64,000 bases of DNA, from assembly GCA_046331625.1 (NCBI GenBank), contig JAXLQL010000001.1:496001-560000 (forward strand), in the 5' to 3' direction. This stretch comes from JAXLQL01 sp046331625 (lineage in GTDB: Bacteria > Acidobacteriota > Terriglobia > Bryobacterales > Bryobacteraceae). The first letter of the stretch is position 1; every line of letters begins with the position of its first letter. Positions 1-8,533 of the stretch are shown here, piece after piece. Under the pieces are notes generated by a model. The model was not told where the DNA came from, made no database searches, and worked only from the letters and a program-made list of their open reading frames with translations. A program made the translations under genes and the position numbers.

Positions 1-947
1 TCGGTAAGGAAGGTCGCGCTCGACACCTCGGTTTCGCGGTGTTCGGTTCGAAAGCAACGGGCGAATTCCTGTGCCCCGTTGGCTTCGCTATGGCGCGCCT
101 CCGGGAAGGTCACCGTGAGCGTCGTGAGTCCGCCCGTGCAGCTTCTCCGAGCCATCGCGACGATTCCCGCCGAGTCGACTCCGGAACTCAGAAACACACC
201 GACTGGCACGTCGGCGACCATGTGCTGCCTCACCGTTTCTTCGAGCGCCCCCCCGACCGAAATCGTGTCCGCCGCCGGTCCGTAGGAGACATCCCAGTAC
301 CTGACCAGCCTACTGGAGCAGCCTGTGGAAACGATGTAGTGCCCAGGCGGCAGACACCGAACGCCTTCGAGATACGTACTCGGGCTAGGGACCGCCCCCA
401 GCGCAAGGAGCCCGACGAGAGCGTCAGTGTCGAGATTCATTGCCTTGGTTCGCAGCGCGCGCACCTCGGAGGCGAACTCCAGGCAATCACCGAGTTGGCG
501 GTAGTAGAGCGGCTTGATACCCAGGCGGTCCCGTGCGAGGAACACCTGCCCGCTCGCGCGATCGTGAACCGCGAAGGCGTACATGCCTCGGAGGCGCGCC
601 AACAGTCCGTCGATGCCCCACTGTTCGAATCCGTGAACGATGACCTCGGAGTCAGACTCGGAACGGAACCGGTGCCCTGCACCCTTCAACTCGGCGCGCA
701 GTTCGCGGTAGTTGTACACCTCACCGTTGCAAATCGCGGCGATCGTCCCCTGTTCGTTGAGCATCGGCTGCCGGCCGCACTCGGAAACATCGATGATCGA
801 GAGCCGCCGGTGCCCGAGCGTTACGGCACCGTGGGTCTCGAGGCCTTCCGAGTCCGGACCGCGATGGGCCATTCTCGTGAGCATCGAGCGAACGTTGGCC
901 GGCGCCCGGCCGGACGGCGAACCGATCTCTCCAGCAATTCCACACAT
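1..947 (-). CDS. asnB: Asparagine synthase (glutamine-hydrolysing), partial
   Basis: Reads MCGIAGEIG from ATG at 947, so Cys2 is the N-terminal nucleophile of a class II glutamine amidotransferase. The glutaminase fold is recognisable: RGPDSEG, LGHRRLSIID, NGEVYNYREL and the SDSEV region. The synthetase domain follows with a PP-loop of the form FLSSGVDS near residue 260, where housekeeping AsnB usually has SGGLDS. The frame is open to base 1, so the C-terminal half lies outside the window. It is the last visible gene of the exopolysaccharide operon. AsnB-like proteins in such clusters are thought to amidate sugar or peptide substituents rather than make free asparagine; that role is inference, the family call is secure. 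Confidence 0.92.
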   Translation of the reverse strand, partial: MCGIAGEIGSPSGRAPANVRSMLTRMAHRGPDSEGLETHGAVTLGHRRLSIIDVSECGRQPMLNEQGTIAAICNGEVYNYRELRAELKGAGHRFRSESDSEVIVHGFEQWGIDGLLARLRGMYAFAVHDRASGQVFLARDRLGIKPLYYRQLGDCLEFASEVRALRTKAMNLDTDALVGLLALGAVPSPSTYLEGVRCLPPGHYIVSTGCSSRLVRYWDVSYGPAADTISVGGALEETVRQHMVADVPVGVFLSSGVDSAGIVAMARRSCTGGLTTLTVTFPEARHSEANGAQEFARCFRTEHRETEVSSATFLT

Positions 948-981
948 GTTGTTGTGACAGTGGCGAACAGCGGTCAGCGCG

Positions 982-1686
982 TCACGCGGCGCAAGGGCTC
1001 GGGGACGGTGTCCTGAACGGAGCCTGGGCAAGCAGCCTCCTTGCTCCGGCAAGGACCGGCTTGTCCCAACCTTCCACGTCGATCTTCATCACTTCATCAC
1101 AATGGGCGCCGACTCACAGAATCCATGAACCAAGTCCTCGATTGTTTGACACTCAACCTCGAAGCGCGGCCCTTCAAGACTCGATTGTGGGTTCAAAGAA
1201 CATAGGCCCACGTTTGCCACCGGACCGTGAAACAACAAGCGCTTCTCCCGTTTGTCGCCGAGAGACCTGTGGGCCAAGCGGAATTTGTCCTGCGTTCAAT
1301 CAATCCCCGGCTCAACGAAAGCAATCCGTACTGCAGGGGATCCGGCTCGAGGAAGTGCACATGGCGGACCCGCTGATCGGGAAGGGTGCGAATGCGGAGT
1401 GTTCCAGGTGAGCGCCCACATCCCAAAGAACATCGCCTTCCCGGAGATATGCTGCCGAACTCTCCCACACTTCGGGCTCACAAGCTCCCTCTGAGAACAC
1501 ACGGCGCTGGACAACGTCGCGTTCATCGAGCGTGATCCACGTGTCGCCGAAGTACGGCACCTGCAGCCGGGCATGACCTTGCGCCGCTCTGAGCCAGGAC
1601 CAGAAAACGGCGCTTCATGGGATGATCCGGCCGATGCCGGTAGCGTCGAGGCCACCGAGGATACAGTCCGACTCAGCTTCAGACAT
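982..1686 (-). pseudogene. FkbM-family methyltransferase, frameshifted
   Basis: The start ATG at 1686 overlaps the stop of the upstream ABC ATPase gene (ATGTCTGA), as in a coupled operon gene. Methyltransferase pieces lie in order in different frames: ITLDERDVVQRRVF and GDVLWDVGAHL (SAM-binding motif I) near 1550-1400, then HVHFLEPDPLQYGLLSL near 1370-1310, then NPQSSLEGPRFEVECQTIEDLV and VMKIDVEGWDKPVLAGA near 1200-1040. The breaks are a TGA at about 1618, a frame change near 1400, another near 1290, and an exact 8-bp tandem duplication (TTCATCAC twice, 1085-1100) that splits the IDVEGW motif. FkbM enzymes O-methylate sugars in glycan clusters; this copy cannot make a full protein as written. 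Confidence 0.85.
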
Positions 1687-2926
1687 GGTTGGCCACCAAC
1701 TCCCATCGGCAGGGCAGAAACACCAAGCTCCACCCCGCCGCCTGAAGCCTGCCGGAACCGTATACGTCGGCGGGTTCTATTGTCAACTCTCCTGCGTCTA
1801 ACAGATGATCGAAGCGGTGTATATCAGAAGCATCACCCGCCGCGAAATGCAGAAGGTAGCGACCAGGCAGGAGATTCGGCGATGGAATGCGCAAGTCGAG
1901 GTATCCGTCGCGGGACAGCGAGGGGATTTCGAAATTGACATCCGAGGTGAAAACCGTGAACACCGGCGTCCCTGCGTCTGTATGAATGCCTACGCCAAAT
2001 ATGGGGCGCGAAACGCGTTCACGGCACTCGAACAGCATGCGTATGGTGAAGGCTTCGCCCGATCTCACAGTGCTTCCTGACTCCGAGAGGACATCGAAGC
2101 TAAGAAGGCGGATCGCGCCTGCCGTGGGCCTCCTTCGAGTCGCAGGGTCGAAGGATTGATTAGGCTTCGCTGCCATATCTTGCGCGAGGTACTGCCGAAT
2201 AACGCTTGACGCTGGGCCGTCAGCCGCAAGACGCCCGTTGTCGAGGAGGAGCGCGCGAGAGCAAAGGTTTTCGATCGCAACGATGTTGTGGCTCACAAAG
2301 AAAATCGTCCGGCCTCCCCGCGAGACTTCCCCCATCTTGCCGAGACACTTCTTCTGAAACGCGGCATCGCCCACCGCGAGCACTTCGTCGACGAGCATGA
2401 TCTCCGGCTCGAGGTGCGCGGCCACCGCGAATGCCAGCCGCATGTACATGCCGCTCGAGTAGTGCTTCACCGGCGTGTCGATGAAGCGCTCAATCTCAGA
2501 GAACGCGATGATCTCGTCGAGCTTGCGGTCAATCTCGGCTTTTCTCATCCCGAGAATCGCGCCGTTCATGTAGATGTTCTCGCGGCCCGTCAATTCAGGA
2601 TGGAATCCGCTACCCACCTCGAGCAAAGACCCGATCCTGCCGCGAAGGCGAACACGGCCTTCGGTCGGCTGCGTGATGCGCGAGAGCACCTTCAAGAGCG
2701 TGCTTTTACCCGCGCCGTTCCGGCCGATGATGCCCACCGTCTCGCCGGCGGCTACGTCGAATGATACGTCTTTCAAAGCCCAAAACAGGCTCTCTTCCCC
2801 CGGCCGGCGCCGCCGGAATGGGTTGCGAGCCAGGTCGGCCAACGTATCCCGCAACGCCTTGTAGCGTTCCGGCGCGCCGCCGATCTTGAACCGTTTTCCC
2901 AGTCCCTCCGCGCGAATGGCGATCAT
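1679..2926 (-). CDS. ABC transporter ATP-binding protein, Wzt-like polysaccharide exporter
   Basis: 415 residues. The nucleotide-binding domain has Walker A GRNGAGKST (Lys74), signature HYSSGMYMRLAFA (about 155-167), Walker B IMLVDEVLAV (about 176-185) and the H-loop VSH. From about residue 245 there is an extra beta-rich C-terminal domain like that of O-antigen ATPases of the Wzt type, which recognises the finished polysaccharide. It follows its permease by 12 bp in the same operon and its end overlaps the next reading frame. Together they should move a lipid-linked polysaccharide across the inner membrane. The operon also has Wzc/Wza-like parts, so the pair may serve a second glycan or a hybrid route. 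Confidence 0.92.
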   Translation of the reverse strand: MIAIRAEGLGKRFKIGGAPERYKALRDTLADLARNPFRRRRPGEESLFWALKDVSFDVAAGETVGIIGRNGAGKSTLLKVLSRITQPTEGRVRLRGRIGSLLEVGSGFHPELTGRENIYMNGAILGMRKAEIDRKLDEIIAFSEIERFIDTPVKHYSSGMYMRLAFAVAAHLEPEIMLVDEVLAVGDAAFQKKCLGKMGEVSRGGRTIFFVSHNIVAIENLCSRALLLDNGRLAADGPASSVIRQYLAQDMAAKPNQSFDPATRRRPTAGAIRLLSFDVLSESGSTVRSGEAFTIRMLFECRERVSRPIFGVGIHTDAGTPVFTVFTSDVNFEIPSLSRDGYLDLRIPSPNLLPGRYLLHFAAGDASDIHRFDHLLDAGELTIEPADVYGSGRLQAAGWSLVFLPCRWELVANHV

Positions 2927-2938
2927 TCCCGTAAGTCC

Positions 2939-3781
2939 TTACACCACGTCCGCGAAAGTGTGTTCCAGTCTTCGGAAATACAACACGCCCGTGATCAGCG
3001 AGACAGCCGCTACTGCAGCCGAGACCCAGACCACGCCACCCGGGGGCGTTCCGATTCCGAGCAAACTCCAACGGAATCCTTCCACCACCCCAGCCATCGG
3101 GTTCAGCCCGTACAACGTCTTCCAAGGTTCGGGCAGCAAGCTGCTTGGATACGCGATAGGTGTCGCCAGCATCCAGAACTGCGTCAGAAACGGGATCACG
3201 TAACGAACGTCCCGATACTCCACGTTGAGCGCGGAGAGCCACAATCCTGCGCCCAGTGACGTGACTACCGCGAGCAGCACGAATCCTGGCAGAAAGATCG
3301 CGTTCGCGGTCGGCGCCACGCCGAAATACAGCATCACGGCGAGGAGCAGCGCGAACGCCACGAGGAAATCGACGACCCCCGAGAGAATGCTCGACAACGG
3401 GATCGCCAGTCGCGGGAAATACACCTTCTTGATGAGATTCCCATTGGCCACCACGCTATTGGCCGACTGCGAAAGTCCATTCGAGAACAGTGTCCACGGC
3501 ACCAGGGCGGCCAAGCTGAACACCGGATACGGAACGCCGTCTGAGGGCATCTTGCCCAGCCGGCCGAAGAACAGTGCGAAAACCAACATCGTGAGCAGCG
3601 GCTGAATCACGGCCCATGCCACCCCAATCGCGGTCTGCTTGTAGCGAACCTTCACTTCACGCCAAGTCAGGAAATAGACCAGCTCTCGGTACTCCCACAA
3701 TTCGCCGAGTTGCGGACCAATCCAGCTCCTGCCCGGTTCAATCACAAGCTCCGGCTGCGGCGGCGCCACCGCATTAGACAC
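2939..3781 (-). CDS. ABC transporter permease, Wzm-like polysaccharide exporter
   Basis: ABC-2 type permease with about six hydrophobic segments and the conserved N-terminal block YRELVYFLTWREVKVRYKQT that couples to the ATPase. The frame is open upstream to 3958, but that part overlaps the tyrosine-kinase gene. I therefore place the start at GTG 3781 (SNAVAPPQPELVIEPG), five bases after the kinase stop, giving 280 residues, a normal size for Wzm/RfbA-type permeases. It acts in the inner membrane with the ATPase encoded just downstream. The start is inferred from gene packing; there is no strong ribosome binding site. Confidence 0.9.
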   Translation of the reverse strand: MSNAVAPPQPELVIEPGRSWIGPQLGELWEYRELVYFLTWREVKVRYKQTAIGVAWAVIQPLLTMLVFALFFGRLGKMPSDGVPYPVFSLAALVPWTLFSNGLSQSANSVVANGNLIKKVYFPRLAIPLSSILSGVVDFLVAFALLLAVMLYFGVAPTANAIFLPGFVLLAVVTSLGAGLWLSALNVEYRDVRYVIPFLTQFWMLATPIAYPSSLLPEPWKTLYGLNPMAGVVEGFRWSLLGIGTPPGGVVWVSAAVAAVSLITGVLYFRRLEHTFADVV

Positions 3782-3785
3782 GCTT

Positions 3786-6197
3786 TCAGGCAACGGCCAC
3801 CTTCTGTCGCGGACGGTAGTAATAGTAACTCTTGTAGTATCCGGCTGTGCCGTCCGCGGGTGTCCAATCGTTGAGAATGGTTCCGATGACGGGTACGCCG
3901 TCTTCCTCGAGCCGCTTCCGCGCGGCCAGTGCGTGTTCGATCTGGGTTTCGCCGGCACGTAGCACCAGAATCAGGCCGTCGCTCAATTGTCCGAGAAGCC
4001 GTGCCTCGGAGAAGTTCAGCATCGGCGGCGTATCCACCAGCACCACGTCGAACTCGCGCCGCAAGTTGGCGAATACCTGAGCCGCGTTGGGTGAGTGGAG
4101 CAGGTGGGTCAGTATGTCTCCTTCGATCGAGCCGCTGGGCAGAACCGAAAGCCCGGGAATCGGCGTGGACTTGAGCATCGGGCCCATTGCCTGCGGTACC
4201 GGTTCGCGGGCTGCTCCGGGCTCGATGACAACGGTATTCAACCGGTCCGGCGCCAGCAGCAGGTCACTGAAGCCGCTCTCGTTGGAGACGCCGAACAGGT
4301 CGTGGAGCCGCGGACGCCGCGTATCGGCATCCACCAACAGCACCCTCCGGCCGGTCTCGGCGATCGCGATGCCGAGATTCGTAAGCACGGTCGTTTTGCC
4401 TTCGCCCGGGCCCGGACTCGTCGCCACCATCACTTGCGGAAGTTGGCTGCGGCGGTCCATGAGACGAATCGAAGCCAGAACCGAGCGGAATGACTCGGCG
4501 ATCATCGAAGGTTTGAAGTGCCAAGTGGTCAGCTCGATGCGCTCATTGGGTCTCACTACTCCACGCAACCGCAGATACATTCTTCCGAGCACGTTCTTCG
4601 GTATCGTCAGGCTGAGCAACTTCTTCTTTCGTCCGTAGCCGAGCCTCATTGGCTGCAGGCGCGGGTCCAAACCAGCCGCTGGGATCACGCCGAGTTCGGG
4701 CAGGTGGAGAACGTGCGATGACCGTCCCGGGAAATCGAAGGTCAAGCTGCTGCGCCGGCGGCGCAGCCCTTCGAGCAGCATGCAGAGAGCTGCTCCAGCG
4801 CCGAAGCCTCCACCCAGACCGTATGCAATTCCCGCGGCGACACCAGGTTGAACGGGCTCGCGGGGCGTCTTGGCCGAGTCGATGATCCGGACATTGGCTG
4901 TCGGCGCGGCCGTAAGAATGCTCGCCTGGTTCGATTGCTGCAACATCGAATTGAGCGTCTGCCGCAGCATGTCCACTTCGCGCTTCAGCATTCCGTATTC
5001 CACCGCTTTGTCAGACTGGCTCGAGACCGCGCGCAGTTGGCCGCCATAAGCGCCCGAAAGCAAGCGCTCGCGGCGCTTCGATGCTTCAAACTCGTTCTTG
5101 ATCCGCTGGATCACCGCATCGCGCTCGTGCGCCAAGGCGGACTCCATCTCCGCGATCTGCGCTTCGAGCTTCTTCACCTTCGGGTAGGCCGGATTGAGCG
5201 TCGTGGTCAACTGGGCATGCTCGCGCTTCATCTCGACAAGCTTCTGCTGGTAGCCGCGAAGGACGGTGTCATCCAGAATGTCCGGCAACGAATCGGGATT
5301 CGCCGACATCGCCATCTCATACTTGGATTGCTTGTCGATCCTGTCGGCCTGAATCGATGCGAGTTCGCCCTGGAGTTGACGCAGTTTCGTGTTAGCGAGA
5401 GTGTCTTGCTCTCCAGTAAACATGCTTCCCGACTGCTTGACGAACGCCTGCAACTTCGTTTCCGCCTGTTCGAGCTTGATCTTCGTCTCTTCTAGCTGAC
5501 CGCTGAGCCACTGTGTGGTCTTCTGAGTGGTGCCAGAGCGGAATTGAACATTCTGCGACATGTACTCGTTTGCCAGCGTATTCACGTAGCCGGCCGCTAT
5601 CTCCGGGTGTGTCGAATCGCACGTCAGCGCCAGAATACGGGTACCCGTGATGGCTCTCGCCTTCGCCGTGCCAGCGGCCATCGCCAAGGCCTGCTTGAGA
5701 CTGCCGAGAGGATCGTTCTCGCCCAAACCGAGCCGGGTGCGGATGTTTCCGAGAAGCCCCGGTACCTGCGGGACGATCGGCGTGCTTTCGCGTTCGAGCC
5801 GTTCATAAACGGCGCTCCGCAGAGAATCGCTTTCGAGAATCCGCAATTGGGTCTGGATGTTCAACTGCGTAGCCGAGTAGTTCCCCGTGCCGGCTTGCGG
5901 ATCAACCACGTTCATGTTCATGAACGATTCATTGATGCCCTGCAATTCAAGAGTTGCGCCGGCCCTATAGACCGGAGGAGCCGCGATCAGGTAGACGAGT
6001 CCACCCAACAGACCGGTCAGGATGAACACGCTCATGGTGAGCTTGCGGCGCCACATGGCCTGCAACGCCGTGAGCAGGACATTACCCGATTCCGCCGCAG
6101 CCGGAAGCTGGTGCGTCACCGGGATTGGAGCAGCAGGGAGCGGCTGAGGCCGCAATTCCGCGGTCTGCCGCAGAGGCAGATTATCGCCGTAGTTCAT
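3786..6197 (-). CDS. Wzc-like polysaccharide co-polymerase with tyrosine autokinase domain
   Basis: 803 residues. A Wzz-type chain-length domain is bounded by a transmembrane segment near residues 55-75 and a second after the PREPVQPG motif (about 450-475). A long coiled coil (about 215-380) lies between them. The cytoplasmic BY-kinase domain has Walker A SPGPGEGKTT (Lys601), Walker A' VLLVDADTRRPRLHD and Walker B VLVDTPP. The C-terminus carries a tyrosine cluster (GYYKSYYYY), the autophosphorylation tail of the family. It lies between the export protein and the ABC exporter. The role is control of polysaccharide chain length and assembly with the outer-membrane channel. Confidence 0.95.
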   Translation of the reverse strand: MNYGDNLPLRQTAELRPQPLPAAPIPVTHQLPAAAESGNVLLTALQAMWRRKLTMSVFILTGLLGGLVYLIAAPPVYRAGATLELQGINESFMNMNVVDPQAGTGNYSATQLNIQTQLRILESDSLRSAVYERLERESTPIVPQVPGLLGNIRTRLGLGENDPLGSLKQALAMAAGTAKARAITGTRILALTCDSTHPEIAAGYVNTLANEYMSQNVQFRSGTTQKTTQWLSGQLEETKIKLEQAETKLQAFVKQSGSMFTGEQDTLANTKLRQLQGELASIQADRIDKQSKYEMAMSANPDSLPDILDDTVLRGYQQKLVEMKREHAQLTTTLNPAYPKVKKLEAQIAEMESALAHERDAVIQRIKNEFEASKRRERLLSGAYGGQLRAVSSQSDKAVEYGMLKREVDMLRQTLNSMLQQSNQASILTAAPTANVRIIDSAKTPREPVQPGVAAGIAYGLGGGFGAGAALCMLLEGLRRRRSSLTFDFPGRSSHVLHLPELGVIPAAGLDPRLQPMRLGYGRKKKLLSLTIPKNVLGRMYLRLRGVVRPNERIELTTWHFKPSMIAESFRSVLASIRLMDRRSQLPQVMVATSPGPGEGKTTVLTNLGIAIAETGRRVLLVDADTRRPRLHDLFGVSNESGFSDLLLAPDRLNTVVIEPGAAREPVPQAMGPMLKSTPIPGLSVLPSGSIEGDILTHLLHSPNAAQVFANLRREFDVVLVDTPPMLNFSEARLLGQLSDGLILVLRAGETQIEHALAARKRLEEDGVPVIGTILNDWTPADGTAGYYKSYYYYRPRQKVAVA

Positions 6198-6226
6198 GGT
6201 TGAAGGGGCGGCTTGGCAAGAGCCGT

Positions 6227-7207
6227 TCAGAGCCTGGTCGCGAGTAGGATGATCGTCGGGATGAGTGGGATCAGGACATAGCCAAAGCGATTGAAGAAAA
6301 CACGTTTGGTGGCTCGCGGGACATAGAGCACGTCGTTGGGGAGCAGAGGAAAATCACGGTCCTTGCCTTGGAGAATCCGCCGCAAGTCGATTCGGATCTC
6401 GGCCCTTCTCGAAGTGTCGAGCACGGGCCGTAGGATGCGGGCTTCGTCGGCGCGGGCGTCTCGAGTGAGGCCCCCGGCCATCGACAGCAACTGCAGCACA
6501 GAAACGGAGTCCCGTTCAGCCAGTTCGAATCCGCCGATCTTGCCGATCTCGCCGTTGGTGTACACCATCTCGGCACGTTCGACGCGGATTACGTCATAAG
6601 GCTGCAAGACGATGTCGTCGGCGGGGTCTACGTTTTCCCGCAGGCTCCCGATGCTGATCTCGACGACGCTGACCTTCTTGTCGGTGTCTTCAACTGCGGC
6701 CGGCAGCGGAATCTTGCCGGATTCGGCCCGCCGCGTCAGCCGGATTCGCCGGGCGGCATTGGGCTGCAGCCCGCCAATGGCCGAGAGCATTTCGACGAGA
6801 CTTCGCTTGCCCTGCAGCGGGTAGATCCCCGGCGACTTGAACGCTCCGACAAAGAAGACGGGCTCGGCTCGGAACTCCACGATATTGACGATCACCTGGG
6901 GATCTTTGGTGAACTTGGTGAGCATCTTGACCAGTTCCGCCTCGAAGTCGCGGACCGTGAGTCCCCCCACCTTGACGCGTCCGAGCAGCGGCATGTTCAC
7001 GAATCCCTCGGCGTCGATACGGAAAGTCTTTTCCGCCTACTCTTCGATCTCGGCGTCGCGGTCTGCAATCTGGTCGTTCGGCCCCAGCACGTAAGTGGGC
7101 CTGAGTTGCTCCGTGGCTAGACGTTGACCGGCGGGCGGCACTTGAGCAAAAGCAGCCGTGCATACCAGAATCATCAGCGCCATACGCCATGAACTCGATT
7201 CGATCAA
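6227..7207 (-). pseudogene. Polysaccharide export protein (Wza/SLBB family), interrupted by a stop
   Basis: Best start is TTG 7207, directly after the TGA of the preceding gene and with AAGGAG six bases upstream. A signal peptide (MALMILVCTAAFA) is followed by the Poly_export motif RPTYVLGPNDQI. A TAG at 7039-7037 then stops the frame. Beyond it the same frame continues with KTFRIDAEGFVNMPLLGRV, two SLBB-like segments and a C-terminal membrane stretch (YVLIPLIPTIILLATRL). Shifting frame for a few codons around the TAG gives EEIGGKTFRID, the form expected of the family, so a pair of one-base indels (or sequence errors) is as likely as a nonsense change. Re-initiation at ATG 7000 would give 257 residues without a signal peptide. 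Confidence 0.85.
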
Positions 7208-7208
7208 C

Positions 7209-7523
7209 TCAATCTCCTTTTGCGTTGACATCGAAGCGCTCGGAAACCGCCGGTTCCGTGGAGGTTCGAGTGTCCAGGAGGTTCGAGACCAATACGAGCG
7301 ATTGGTTCAACTCGGCGACGATTTGGCCAATCGTCTGGAGAGTCACCGGTCCGGCGCGCGAGTCCCGTTCGGAGCGGCGTTCCGCCATTCGCTGCAATGC
7401 CACCCGAGCGAGATCGGAAATGCTTCGAGCTCCCTCAGTTTCGCATAGGTTGCGCATCTGTTGGTACTCCTCCTCGGTGAGGCGGAAGTACACGAGCCGG
7501 CTCCTGCGCCGAATGACAGCCAT
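7209..7523 (-). CDS. Ribbon-helix-helix-like DNA-binding protein in EPS operon
   Basis: 104 residues. The N-terminus (SRLVYFRLTEEEYQQMRNLCE, then SISDLARVALQRMAE) has the beta strand plus two helices expected of an Arc/CopG/MetJ fold. The C-terminal half (QTIGQIVAELNQSLVLVSNLL) is a predicted amphipathic helix that could oligomerise. It sits between the glycosyltransferase and the export protein, with its TGA two bases before the TTG start of the latter. The probable role is autoregulation of the EPS operon; this is inferred from fold and position only. Confidence 0.75.
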   Translation of the reverse strand: MAVIRRRSRLVYFRLTEEEYQQMRNLCETEGARSISDLARVALQRMAERRSERDSRAGPVTLQTIGQIVAELNQSLVLVSNLLDTRTSTEPAVSERFDVNAKGD

Positions 7524-7546
7524 GGGGTGTCGCTTACCGGTCTGGG

Positions 7547-8533
7547 TTAGGAAGAAGCCGCCGCGTTGCCGCGGCCGGCCAGTTGCTTGATCGAGCTATA
7601 GACGGCCGGATCGAGATAGGTGGCGGCAAGCCTCCGGAAGAGGGTGCTTGACGCTGTCCGCGGTGAGTACTTGAGCGCGGCGAGGTAGCACCGTCTCGCG
7701 TCAGAGAGCATCCCTGCGCCGAAGTACTTGTTGGCCAGGGTGGTGTAGTTGGCCGAGAAGACGCGACGCCGAGTGGACTCGTGGTCGCGGCCGAAGTTCT
7801 CCGCAGCGAACAGTTCTTCGAGAACGCCAATTGTGGTCGCCTCTCCGTATTTTTCCTTGATCATGGCCCGGTGCATGTTCGTTGGGTGCAACCGGTAGTC
7901 CGCCAGAACTTCATCCAAGTAGGCAAACTTCCACTTCCTGGCCATTTGAATGCTCATGTGCCAATCGCAGAAGTTGCGGCCCTCTGGCACTGGGAGACCC
8001 AGAGCCCAAGCCTCCCGCCTAGCTATGATCGTGGGCGCCGGAATGTAGTACTCCTCGAGTATTGGCAGTAGTTCGGCGCAAATCGCCGGCCGCCCGCGGC
8101 GGCGGGCACCAACATTGGCTTTGGCCACGGTCTCTTTTCCGTCGGGCCCAATGTGACAGATGTCTCCGTACACTAAACCCACCTCTGGATTGTCGAGCAG
8201 AACGGGAAGCGTTTGTCGCAGAAAGCACGGCCGGTAGCGATCATCCGAGTCAATGCGGGCAATGAATCGGCCGCGGGCCAGGAGAAGTCCCTCGGTGACC
8301 GACGCCGCCGCGTTCAAGTTCCTTTCATGGCGAACCAACCTGATCCTCCCGCCACCGACTGCCGCTGCGACCTCCGCCGTCCTATCCTGAGAACAGTCGT
8401 CTACGACGATTACTTCTGATTCGACAGCAGTGTCGAGTGCGAAGATCGATTGCAAACACTCTTCGATGTAACTTTCCGCATTGAAAGCGTTGACAACGAA
8501 AGAGACGATCGGGATGTTTTCGTGGAGACTCAT
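7547..8533 (-). CDS. Family 2 glycosyltransferase
   Basis: 328 residues with a GT-A fold: IPIVSFVVNAFNAESYIEECLQSI at the N-terminus, VIVVDDCSQDRT as the first nucleotide-binding aspartates, and ARIDSDDRY as the DXD-type metal site. WHMSIQMARKWKFAYLDEVLADYRLH follows in the acceptor half. A helical tail (about 250-328) resembles those of cytoplasmic EPS glycosyltransferases. Its ATG overlaps the stop of the aminotransferase gene by 4 bp, indicating translational coupling. It should add one sugar to the lipid-linked repeat unit; donor and acceptor are unknown. Confidence 0.92.
   Translation of the reverse strand: MSLHENIPIVSFVVNAFNAESYIEECLQSIFALDTAVESEVIVVDDCSQDRTAEVAAAVGGGRIRLVRHERNLNAAASVTEGLLLARGRFIARIDSDDRYRPCFLRQTLPVLLDNPEVGLVYGDICHIGPDGKETVAKANVGARRRGRPAICAELLPILEEYYIPAPTIIARREAWALGLPVPEGRNFCDWHMSIQMARKWKFAYLDEVLADYRLHPTNMHRAMIKEKYGEATTIGVLEELFAAENFGRDHESTRRRVFSANYTTLANKYFGAGMLSDARRCYLAALKYSPRTASSTLFRRLAATYLDPAVYSSIKQLAGRGNAAASS

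Noticed and set aside
39..1016. Long plus-strand ORF (325 codons) over the left end
   Set aside because: It is antisense to asparagine synthase, whose MCGIAG start and full glutaminase motifs lie on the minus strand.
3782..3958. N-terminal extension of the ABC permease
   Set aside because: It overlaps the end of the Wzc-like gene in another frame and is not permease-like.
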